From contig NZ_JAAVUV010000002.1 in assembly GCF_018449635.1 (NCBI RefSeq), positions 576,197 through 640,196 of the forward strand: 64,000 nucleotides of DNA, written 5' to 3'. The position numbers and the translations under genes are program-made. The DNA comes from Caballeronia sp. dw_276 (GTDB lineage Bacteria > Pseudomonadota > Gammaproteobacteria > Burkholderiales > Burkholderiaceae). This document shows positions 36,105 to 43,825 of this stretch, piece after piece. Under the pieces are notes generated by a model. That model had not been told where the DNA came from. It searched no databases and saw nothing but the letters and a program-made list of their open reading frames with translations. Position 1 is the first letter of the stretch. Each line of letters starts with the position of its first letter.

Positions 36105-37118
36105 TCAGTGCATCACTCGAAGATACTCTTCGCCGAACGCGCCTTGCTTGGCCGCCATCTTCGCGAAATCGACGTCCTTCGCACGCGCATAGTCGGAAGC
36201 CGGCAGGAATTTCGCGGCGACATCGGGTGGCAGCGTTCCGCCGCGAACCGGGCGCAGGAATGCGTTGGCCCAGAGACGTTGACCGGCATCGGACAGCACG
36301 AAATCAAGCACTTTCTCGCCGTTCGCCTGATGCGGCGCACCCTTCACAAGACTCATCACATATGGCACGACGATGGTCCCTTCCGTCGGAATCACGAACT
36401 CCACGTTCGCGTGATCCTTATACTTGGCGCGATAAGCATCGAAGTCATAGTCCAGCAGGATGGGAATCTCGCCGGACATCACGCGCGCGTACGCGGTCTG
36501 CTTCGGCACGATCGGCGCATTGGCTTTCATCTTCGCGAACCAGTCGAGGCCGGGTTTGAAGTTGTCGAGCGTGCCGCCCAACGCCTGGTTCACCGCGACA
36601 GCGCCCGCATAACCCACGAATGCCGACGATGGATCCAGGTATCCGACCATTCCCTTGTATTCGGGCTTCAGCAAATCGGCCCATGAACGTGGAACCGGCT
36701 TGCCATCGAGCGCATCCTTGTTCACGAAAAAGCCCAGTGTGCCCGAGTGAATAGCGAACCAGTAACCGTTCGGGTCCTTCATGCCGGCAGGGATATCGTT
36801 CCAGTGCGCGGGTTTATAGGGCTGCACGAGGTCCTTGTCCTTCGCCTGGAACGCCGACGACACGCCCAGATACACCACATCCGCAATCGGGCTCTTCTGC
36901 TCGGCCATCATTTGCGCGATGGCCTGGCCTGAACTCTTGTTATCGAAGGGAACGCGAATGCCCGTTTGCTTCTGGATCGCTTCAATCTGGCTCGCCCAGT
37001 CCGCCCATTCCGGCGGGCAGTTGTAGCAGATCGCGGTGCCGTCGGCATAGGCCGCGCCGGCCGCGCAAAAGGTGGCCGTCGCGGCAAGCAGCGTGGCGAG
37101 GATATGACGGATTTTCAT
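36105..37118 (-). CDS. ABC transporter periplasmic binding protein, family 1
   Basis: The 337-residue protein has a signal peptide (MKIRHILATLLAATATFCAAGAAYA, cleaved after AYA). The mature part (GTAICYNCPPEWADW, ADVVYLGVSSAF, YWFAIHSGTLGFFVNKDAL) belongs to the extracellular solute-binding family 1 group that takes polyamines, ferric iron, 2-aminoethylphosphonate or phosphodiesters. A CYNC pair near the mature N terminus is unusual. Its ATG overlaps the LacI regulator stop by 4 bp. Confidence 0.9.
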   Translation of the reverse strand: MKIRHILATLLAATATFCAAGAAYADGTAICYNCPPEWADWASQIEAIQKQTGIRVPFDNKSSGQAIAQMMAEQKSPIADVVYLGVSSAFQAKDKDLVQPYKPAHWNDIPAGMKDPNGYWFAIHSGTLGFFVNKDALDGKPVPRSWADLLKPEYKGMVGYLDPSSAFVGYAGAVAVNQALGGTLDNFKPGLDWFAKMKANAPIVPKQTAYARVMSGEIPILLDYDFDAYRAKYKDHANVEFVIPTEGTIVVPYVMSLVKGAPHQANGEKVLDFVLSDAGQRLWANAFLRPVRGGTLPPDVAAKFLPASDYARAKDVDFAKMAAKQGAFGEEYLRVMH

Positions 37119-38170
37119 GCAGGATTCTCCGGTTCGAGAGCGGCCATTCGGGCCGCGGGTTCGATGTATGGCGCGATGGTCGCGCCAGTTCGCACGCTAT
37201 GAGGCAACTTGAAGGGAATGAGGTTGGCGGCATCGCTGTCGGGCAAACCGAGTCGCCTCGCCAGATGACGCCAGGCGTGCCGGCCGATCTCGCGATTGGG
37301 CGTGGCGACGCTCGAAAGCGCGGTCGATAGCCATTCGCCAAGCGGAATGCCATCGAAACCAAGCACGGAGATATCGCGGGGAACCGATAACCCCGCATGA
37401 CGCAGACCGCGAATCACGATCATCGCGAGGCGGTCGTTGCTGCAGAAAAGCGCGGTCGGACGGCGTAACGGATCCGAGAGATGCGCGAGCAATTCGAGGG
37501 GCAGTTCTTCCGCGTTGAAGTCCATCTCGAGTGGCGCGTAGGGCGTGAGGCCGGCATCGAGCATGGCGTTCTCGTAACCGAGATAACGCAGGCGCGCCCG
37601 GTCCGATTCAGCGAACGATCCAGCCAGCATCAGCACGCGTTTGTGGCCACGCTGCAAGAGCGCGCTCACACCATCACGCGCCGCCCGTCTGTTGTCCACC
37701 GATACCGCGGCACGACGAGCCGTGTCGTTGTGCGCAAGCACGTAAGGCAGCCCGATGCGATCGAGTTCATCGAGCAGCGGATTGGATTCGGCATCAGCCA
37801 CGGTCGCGATCAGGCCGTCCACGCGCTGCTCGCGCAAGGTCTCGATGGCGCGGCGTTCGCGCGCGCTGTCATACGCGGTGGTCATCAACATCAACCGATA
37901 GTCACTCGCGGATGCGGCTTCATCTATGCCTTGCAACGACTCCGCAAACACTGGATTCGCGAGCGTCGGCACGACCACGCCGACCAGGCGCGTACGCACG
38001 CCGCGAAGCTGCCGCCCGCGGGCGCTCGGCATGAAATCCAGCGCTTCGATGGACTCGCGCACCTTCGCGAGCGTCTCGGCGTTGAGCAGCTCCGGCGTAT
38101 TGAGCGCACGCGATACGGTGGCAATGGACACGCCTGAATGCGCGGCGACGTCCCTGATGGTGGAGTGCAT
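37115..38170 (-). CDS. LacI-family transcriptional regulator, first gene of the importer operon
   Basis: The 351-residue protein has the LacI helix-turn-helix at the N terminus (TIRDVAAHSGVSIATVSRALN) and hinge helix (ARGRQLRG), followed by the periplasmic-binding-like effector domain (LVGVVVPTLANPVFAESLQG). It leads an operon of binding protein, two permeases, ATPase and phosphodiesterase, and so probably represses its own operon. A matching operator-like dyad lies 22 bp upstream of its start. Confidence 0.93.
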   Translation of the reverse strand: MHSTIRDVAAHSGVSIATVSRALNTPELLNAETLAKVRESIEALDFMPSARGRQLRGVRTRLVGVVVPTLANPVFAESLQGIDEAASASDYRLMLMTTAYDSARERRAIETLREQRVDGLIATVADAESNPLLDELDRIGLPYVLAHNDTARRAAVSVDNRRAARDGVSALLQRGHKRVLMLAGSFAESDRARLRYLGYENAMLDAGLTPYAPLEMDFNAEELPLELLAHLSDPLRRPTALFCSNDRLAMIVIRGLRHAGLSVPRDISVLGFDGIPLGEWLSTALSSVATPNREIGRHAWRHLARRLGLPDSDAANLIPFKLPHSVRTGATIAPYIEPAARMAALEPENPA

Positions 38171-38191
38171 GAGCCGGTGACAGTAGAGAGA

Positions 38192-38205
38192 TGAAAACGG
38201 TTACA
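38192..38205. promoter_or_regulatory. Candidate LacI-family operator
   Basis: TGAAAACGGTTACA is an imperfect 14-bp palindrome with the central CG typical of LacI-type operators (compare TGAAACCGGTTTCA). It lies 22-35 bp ahead of the LacI regulator ATG, where binding would block the operon promoter. The rest of the gap to the next gene (38171-38467) shows no other gene. Confidence 0.55.
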
Positions 38206-38467
38206 GCGGACGGATTATCTGAGCGCCGTGTGACGCTGGCATGACTGCCCATGCGCCCGATGTCATCTTTTTGGAACCTGTCCTTACCGACTCTTTCTGC
38301 CTGTTATGTGTAAGTAACCATGGCGAAAGCGGAGCGCCTTTTGGGCTTCATGTGCGGGTGTTCCAATGCGCTCGGAAACGAAAAATGGCTTTCAAGTCCG
38401 GACTCGTCCCCCAAAGGCCTCACGGCCATACGCTTCACACACAACAAACGACATCGGAGCTTCACAC

Positions 38468-40153
38468 ATGTTTCGTCGAGCCTTATTGGTTGGCGTACCC
38501 ACCGCAGCAATGGCCATCGGCCTGTATGCATGCGGTGGCGGCAACGACAGCAACCCCGACTCGTCACAGTCGATCCAGAACCGTCTCGCGACGGCCACCC
38601 CGATCAAGCACGTGGTCGTGATCTATAACGAGAACGTCTCGTTCGATCATTACTTCGCGACCTATCCGAACGCAGCGAACCCGGCCGGCGAGCCGGCGTT
38701 CACGGCCGCCGCCGGCACGCCGACGGTGAACGGACTCTCCGGATCGCTGTTGACGGCGAACCCGAACTTCACGAACACGGCGAACGGCGCCGCAGCCGCA
38801 AACCCGTTCCGTCTGGACCGCACGCAAGCCGCGACGGCCGACCAGAACCACGCGTATCGTGCAGAACAGCAGGCCTATGACAACGGCCTGGCCGACCTCT
38901 TCCCGAAGTTCACGGGTAAGGGCACGGCGGGCGGTGCCGGCGCGTTTGGTACGGCAGGCCAGGTCATGGGTTATTACGACGGCAATACGGTCGGCGCCTT
39001 GTGGAACTACGCACAGCACTTCGCGATGAGCGACAACGCGTACACGGACACCTATGGTCCGTCCACGCCAGGCGCGCTCGAAGTGGTATCGGGTCAGACC
39101 AACGGCATGCAGATCGTCAAGGCGAGCCAGGGTCCGGTGAGCGCGACGAACACGGGCGGCTACTACGTCAATGACGGCCAGGGCGGCTTCACGATGATCA
39201 ACGACGTCGACCCGGCGAACGACGTGTGCTCGAGCACGACGGACACCGCGTTGATGGCCGGCAAGAACATCGGCGATCTGCTGAATGCGGCGAACATCTC
39301 GTGGGGCGGTTTCATGGGCGGCTTCAACCTGGCCACCGTGAACAGCAACGGCACGACGTCCTGCAAGCGCAGCACGCTGTCGCCGGTCGTCGGTCAGGCA
39401 ACGGCTGACTACGTGCCGCATCACAACTGGTTCCAGTATTTCGCGTCGACGGCCAACCCGACGCACGCACGTCCGAGCTCGCAGGCTGTTATCGGCTTGT
39501 CGCTCGAAGCCGATGGCAAGACGCCGGAACCGGCTAACCACCAGTACGACACCGACGATTTCTTTGCATCGGTCAAGGCTGGCAACTATCCGTCCGTTAG
39601 CTTCATCAAGGCGCCGGCGTTCCAGGACGGCCACGCTGGCTATTCGGATCCGCTCGACGAACAAGCGTTCACCTCGAAGATCGTCAACTTCCTGCAGCAG
39701 CAGCCGGATTGGGCGAGCACCGCTGTGATCGTGGCGTGGGATGACTCGGACGGCTGGTACGACCATGCGTATGCAACGCCGACGTCGGCTTCGTTCGACG
39801 CCATTGCGGACCAAGTGAACGGTGCCGGCAAGTGCGGTACGGGCACGGCTCCGCTGGGTGTGAAGGGCGCGCCGGTCAATGGCCGTTGCGGTCCGGGCAC
39901 GCGGATCCCGTTTGTCGTGATCTCGCCGTGGGCGAAGGTGAATTTCGTGGACCACACGCAGATCAGCCAGGCATCGGTCACGCGCTTCATTGAAGACAAC
40001 TGGCTCAATGGCAATCGTCTGGGCGGCGGTTCGTTCGACGCGACTGCCGGCAGCATTATGGGCATGTTCAACTTCAGCGGTGCGGGCAACAACCCGAAGG
40101 TGTTCATCGATCAGAACCTCGGGTCGCCGGTTGCATCGGTTCCGACAATCTGA
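38468..40153 (+). CDS. Exported AcpA-type phosphoesterase (phospholipase C/acid phosphatase family)
   Basis: The ATG at 38468 gives 561 residues; the open frame upstream is not conserved in style. A lipoprotein signal (MFRRALLVGVPTAAMAIGLYACGGG, lipobox LYAC) precedes the catalytic domain. IKHVVVIYNENVSFDHYFATYP carries the metal/nucleophile motif ENxSFDHYF of the phosphoesterase superfamily, and VIVAWDDSDGWYDHA and GPGTRIPFVVISPWAKVNFVDH carry the second half. Codon use is markedly G/C-ended with many AAC and ACG codons, suggesting strong expression. It is probably secreted or surface-bound. A real terminator follows at 40214. Confidence 0.88.
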   Translation: MFRRALLVGVPTAAMAIGLYACGGGNDSNPDSSQSIQNRLATATPIKHVVVIYNENVSFDHYFATYPNAANPAGEPAFTAAAGTPTVNGLSGSLLTANPNFTNTANGAAAANPFRLDRTQAATADQNHAYRAEQQAYDNGLADLFPKFTGKGTAGGAGAFGTAGQVMGYYDGNTVGALWNYAQHFAMSDNAYTDTYGPSTPGALEVVSGQTNGMQIVKASQGPVSATNTGGYYVNDGQGGFTMINDVDPANDVCSSTTDTALMAGKNIGDLLNAANISWGGFMGGFNLATVNSNGTTSCKRSTLSPVVGQATADYVPHHNWFQYFASTANPTHARPSSQAVIGLSLEADGKTPEPANHQYDTDDFFASVKAGNYPSVSFIKAPAFQDGHAGYSDPLDEQAFTSKIVNFLQQQPDWASTAVIVAWDDSDGWYDHAYATPTSASFDAIADQVNGAGKCGTGTAPLGVKGAPVNGRCGPGTRIPFVVISPWAKVNFVDHTQISQASVTRFIEDNWLNGNRLGGGSFDATAGSIMGMFNFSGAGNNPKVFIDQNLGSPVASVPTI

Positions 40154-40213
40154 TTTTTTAGTCAAGGCTCGCGTTGCACGTTGACGCGAACCGAAGCCTT
40201 AACTTCGTGCCTC

Positions 40214-40244
40214 GTCGCCGTCCCTTCAAGGGCGGCGACTTTTT
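40214..40244 (+). terminator. Rho-independent terminator of the phosphoesterase gene
   Basis: GTCGCCGTCCCTT (40214-40226) pairs with AAGGGCGGCGAC (40228-40239), with one bulged base, and TTTTT follows (40240-40244). It lies 60 bp after the phosphoesterase stop and 30 bp before the cytochrome peroxidase ATG, so the peroxidase needs its own promoter or read-through. Confidence 0.85.
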
Positions 40245-40273
40245 CACTACTGCTTTACGTATCCTCAGGTCCC

Positions 40274-41704
40274 ATGTCGCATACCGCCACACCTTCCATG
40301 TCGCCGAATGCCGGGCAGAAACCACGCCTGCCGCGCGCAAAAACCGTCCTGCTCTGGTGCGTCGCCACGGCCTTTGCCACCGCGATCGCGTTTTGCATCT
40401 GGGCTGTGCTTTATCCGGCGACCGTGCCCGCGCGGATTGGCGATATCGTGGAAGACCTGACGGGTGCAAATCCCAATCCCGTGATGCTGAGCCGTCCGCC
40501 GGTCGCGCCGCTGAGCGCCGTGGCGCTGCTCGGCCAGAAGATTTTCTTCGATAAATCTCTGTCCGCATCCGGCACACAATCGTGCGCGTCGTGTCACAGC
40601 CCCGACCACGCGTTCGGACCACCGAACAACTTGTCCGTCCAACTCGGCGGACCACACATGACGCTGCAGGGGTATCGTCCGCCGCCTTCGCTGATGTACC
40701 TGTATTTGCAGCCCAATTTCAGCATCGGCCCGGATGCCGGCGAAGCAGAAGCGCCACCCGATTTTGCCGCCCTTGCCGCGCAAGCCGCCGGAACCGCCCG
40801 CGCGCAAAAGAACGCCGGCGCTGCGCCCGCCGCGCCCGCAATGGTGCCGCAAGGCGGTTTCTTCTGGGACGGCCGCGCCGACACGCTGCAGGCACAAGCT
40901 TCGGGCCCGATGCTCAATGCCGTTGAAATGGCCAACACCAGTCTCGACGATGTCTCCGCCAAACTGCAGCGCACCAGCTACATGGGCGACTTCAAGACCT
41001 TGTTCGGCCCGAACATTTTCAAGAGCACGGAACTGGCGACGTCCGAGGCAATGTTCGCGGTCGCGCGTTATCAGATCGAAGAGCAGGCGTTCCATCCGTA
41101 TTCGAGCAAGTACGATTACTGGCTCGAAGGCAAAGCGCGCCTGACGCAAGCCGAACTGCACGGCCTGCGTCTTTTCAACGATCCCGACAAAGCCAACTGC
41201 GCCGGCTGCCATTTGTCTAAGCCGAGTTCCGACGGCACGCCGCCGATGTTCACCGACTACCAGTACGAGGCACTGGGTGTTCCGCGCAACACGAAGCTCG
41301 CAACCAACAACGATCCCAAATTTTTCGACATGGGCGTATGCGGGCCATTCCGCAGCGACATCAAGGAACAGACGCAATATTGCGGCATGTTCCTCACGCC
41401 TACGTTGCGCAACGCGGCGACGCGCCAGGTCTTCTTCCACAACGGCGTCTATCATTCGCTCGACGACGTCATGGCGTTCTATAACGAGCGCAATACCGCG
41501 CCGGAAAAGTTTTATCCGAAGGGCGCCGACGGCAAGGTCAACAAGTACGACGATCTTCCGGCGCAGTTCCACGCGAACGTCGACGTAGCCGATGCACCGT
41601 TCGATCGCAAACTCGGCGACAAGCCCGCGATGACGGACCAGGAAATGAAGGACATCATCGCGTTCCTGCATATCCTCGACGATGGGTATCGCAAAGGCTC
41701 TTAA
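40274..41704 (+). CDS. Di-haem cytochrome c peroxidase, MauG/CcpA family
   Basis: The ATG at 40274 gives 476 residues with an N-terminal membrane anchor (about 24-47). Two CxxCH motifs, CASCH at 104-108 and CAGCH at 309-313, are spaced as in di-haem peroxidases, and GQKIFFDKSLSASGTQSCASCH and FLTPTLRNAATRQVFFHNGVY are family landmarks (short parts quoted). An Ala-rich insertion (about 165-190) is atypical. The enzyme would reduce peroxide or oxidise a partner in the periplasm. It lies directly downstream of the phosphoesterase and overlaps the convergent phoX stop by 4 bp. Confidence 0.92.
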   Translation: MSHTATPSMSPNAGQKPRLPRAKTVLLWCVATAFATAIAFCIWAVLYPATVPARIGDIVEDLTGANPNPVMLSRPPVAPLSAVALLGQKIFFDKSLSASGTQSCASCHSPDHAFGPPNNLSVQLGGPHMTLQGYRPPPSLMYLYLQPNFSIGPDAGEAEAPPDFAALAAQAAGTARAQKNAGAAPAAPAMVPQGGFFWDGRADTLQAQASGPMLNAVEMANTSLDDVSAKLQRTSYMGDFKTLFGPNIFKSTELATSEAMFAVARYQIEEQAFHPYSSKYDYWLEGKARLTQAELHGLRLFNDPDKANCAGCHLSKPSSDGTPPMFTDYQYEALGVPRNTKLATNNDPKFFDMGVCGPFRSDIKEQTQYCGMFLTPTLRNAATRQVFFHNGVYHSLDDVMAFYNERNTAPEKFYPKGADGKVNKYDDLPAQFHANVDVADAPFDRKLGDKPAMTDQEMKDIIAFLHILDDGYRKGS

Positions 41705-43656
41705 CTCTTGCCGAGCTTGATGCTGGTTGTGTCCGCGGTGAGATAACCCACGGTGGCCCCGAAGCGGTCCTTGAAGTTGGCGCGCACGAGCGGGTCAAGC
41801 GTGGCCTTCACCTTGTCGTGGACCGGGCTTTCCCAGTCGCCGGCGTGCTGGAAGTTCGTCATGATGTAGGTCCAGCCGTTGATTTCATCGACAGCATGAA
41901 GGCCGGTCGATTCCGCGCCGGCCGGACACGACAACACGCGCGACAAGGTCTTCGTATCGACGTTATAGGCCCACAGGAAGTTGTTCACGTGCATGCTCGA
42001 ATCTTCGCCAATGAAGAGCGTGCGCAGCTTCTCCGAGAATTTCACGTTGTCCGGATTCGCGATCTTCGCGGCGTTCGCGGTGTTGCCCAAGGCATCGGGC
42101 GTCGCGAGGTCTTCGCCCACGAGTGCTGCCGGCGCGGCCATATCGACCGGAACCCATTCGCTGTTGATCACGGCGCCGCTCGTGTCCTTCTGCCCTGACT
42201 TCAGGTTCAGCGCATAGACCGCGCCGGCGCTGATGGCGGCGTCCACGGCGACATCGGTCGATGCCGAGTTGCCCTTCACCATCGACTTCTCGACGCGCGA
42301 CATCGCGGTGTAGACAACCTTGTCCTTCGCGTTGACGGTCGTGCCTTCCAGCTTCGTAAAGCCCAGACTTCCGCCGATAAACGCCGCATAGCGATGCGTC
42401 TCAAGATACGCGGCGGCCTTCTCCATGCCCGGCTTGATGCGAATCCAGTTGAATGTGCCGTTGTAGTTGATCTTCTTGAAGCTGGTATCGAGCGGATCTT
42501 TCGTCGCGACATCCATGATGTCCGATGCCTTCAGACGCGAGGCCATGGCCTCGATCTCGGCGCTCGTCGCATTGCCGATCCTGATCCACGTGAGGTTCGC
42601 CGACCCTGCTCCCGCCGATGACGTTTGCGCCCACTTCGCCACATACAAGGTGCCGGAAGACAAGTCCTCCGCACGATCCGCGATGAACATGAACAAGCCG
42701 CCGTTGGTGGCGTCGTCGCCCATCATGACCGTGCGCTTGTCCGGCATCACCTGAACCAGTTCGTGCGAGATGCGCCCGAGGCAGTAATGCTTCTTGATCG
42801 TGCCCGTGCCGTCCGGGTTCACCGTGACTTCAGGCAAGTGGCCGTAGTTGTACGGGTTGGCGCGGGTTGCATCGCCGTAAAGGCTTGTGCTGTATGCCTT
42901 GAATTGCGCGTTGGTCGAAATGGTCGTGGCGTCCGGCTCGTATTCTTCGCTCGACAAATGCGTGTTCCACGGCGAAAGACTCGCACCGCACGTGATCCAC
43001 AAGCCGTTCGCCTTCGACGTATCCACGTTGTGATACTTCACGAGCGTGAGCTTGCCGGTGGTCTGGTCCTGATCGAGCGTCAATACCGCGATAGGCGAAG
43101 GCAATTGTCCATACGCCGAGACAAGGCTTTGATCGCGCGTCGCGTATTCGAACTGGACCACGGCGAACACGGCCTTGCCCTTGATGCCCGCGACCGTGGG
43201 TTTATCGAGGGAAAGCAGCGAACTGCCGTCCGGGCAATCCGAAAAGAACTGGCGCTCCTTGCCCGGCACCGACCGGTCGATGATCGGCTGATTGTTGATA
43301 TCGAAATAACCGCCGCTCAGGATCGTGCCGCCGTTGCCGTTCGGAACCAGATCGCCGGTCACGAAGAATGGCTGATACGCGAGCTTGTAGTCCTGCGTGC
43401 TGCCGTCGCTCATGGAAACGGTGAGCGTGGATGCGACCGTGGTGGTTGCCATGGCTGCGGGGTTGGCCAAGGAAGGCGCTGCCATCGACGAAAACGCCGC
43501 CGATTTGAACGATGCCGACGTGCCAGCCACCGCGTCGTCACCCCCGCCGCAACCCGCCAGCAGCGTCGAAACGGAGAAGGCGCCCAAGGGCAGCATGGGT
43601 GCGCCGACCAGCAGTTTCAGGGTCTTTCGGCGGGAGAAATTGGGCTGCTCTTGCAT
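41701..43656 (-). CDS. phoX: PhoX-family alkaline phosphatase (DUF839)
   Basis: The 651-residue protein has a twin-arginine signal (FSRRKTLKLLVGAPML) with a cysteine after the hydrophobic region (LLAGC), so it may be a Tat-exported lipoprotein. The body carries PhoX landmarks: NGLWITCGASLSPWNTHLSSEEYEPD (key part CGASLSPWNTHLSSEE), GHLPEVTVNPDGT, HELVQVMPDKRTVMMGDD and FIGEDSSMHVNNFLWAYN. PhoX uses Ca and Fe and hydrolyses phosphomonoesters in the periplasm. A PHO box lies 85 bp upstream, supporting phosphate control. It converges on the peroxidase gene with a 4-bp overlap. Confidence 0.9.
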   Translation of the reverse strand: MQEQPNFSRRKTLKLLVGAPMLPLGAFSVSTLLAGCGGGDDAVAGTSASFKSAAFSSMAAPSLANPAAMATTTVASTLTVSMSDGSTQDYKLAYQPFFVTGDLVPNGNGGTILSGGYFDINNQPIIDRSVPGKERQFFSDCPDGSSLLSLDKPTVAGIKGKAVFAVVQFEYATRDQSLVSAYGQLPSPIAVLTLDQDQTTGKLTLVKYHNVDTSKANGLWITCGASLSPWNTHLSSEEYEPDATTISTNAQFKAYSTSLYGDATRANPYNYGHLPEVTVNPDGTGTIKKHYCLGRISHELVQVMPDKRTVMMGDDATNGGLFMFIADRAEDLSSGTLYVAKWAQTSSAGAGSANLTWIRIGNATSAEIEAMASRLKASDIMDVATKDPLDTSFKKINYNGTFNWIRIKPGMEKAAAYLETHRYAAFIGGSLGFTKLEGTTVNAKDKVVYTAMSRVEKSMVKGNSASTDVAVDAAISAGAVYALNLKSGQKDTSGAVINSEWVPVDMAAPAALVGEDLATPDALGNTANAAKIANPDNVKFSEKLRTLFIGEDSSMHVNNFLWAYNVDTKTLSRVLSCPAGAESTGLHAVDEINGWTYIMTNFQHAGDWESPVHDKVKATLDPLVRANFKDRFGATVGYLTADTTSIKLGKS

Positions 43657-43740
43657 GTCTTCTTATCCGGTTTGTGGGTAGGTCGCGACCGGTTTTGCAT
43701 TTCACCGGCGCGCGATGAAGGCGAAGTGTAAGTTTCATGT

Positions 43741-43758
43741 ATGAAAGCTATATGACAG
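43741..43758 (-). promoter_or_regulatory. PHO box upstream of phoX
   Basis: On the minus strand the site reads CTGTCAT-ATAG-CTTTCAT, two 7-bp repeats 4 bp apart, differing from the PhoB consensus repeat CTGTCAT at one base. It lies 85 bp ahead of the phoX ATG in the correct orientation. This implies PhoB-dependent expression at low phosphate. Only the sequence match supports it. Confidence 0.8.
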
Positions 43759-43825
43759 TTATAGGTATTGAATTTGGAAGCAAGACCAGTCGCGGCACCG
43801 CGTTTGCTAAAAGATGTGGAGAGAC

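Noticed and set aside
38230..38320. Possible PHO box upstream of the phosphoesterase (GATGTCAT ... CCTGTCC)
   Set aside because: The repeats are degenerate and not 11 bp apart, unlike the site at phoX.
38564..40165. 533-residue open frame antisense to the phosphoesterase
   Set aside because: It is an Arg/Val-rich shadow of a strongly codon-biased gene with clear catalytic motifs on the other strand.
40265..41671. 468-residue open frame antisense to the di-haem peroxidase
   Set aside because: The sense strand carries two CxxCH motifs and a full peroxidase; the antisense product is low-complexity Arg/Val.
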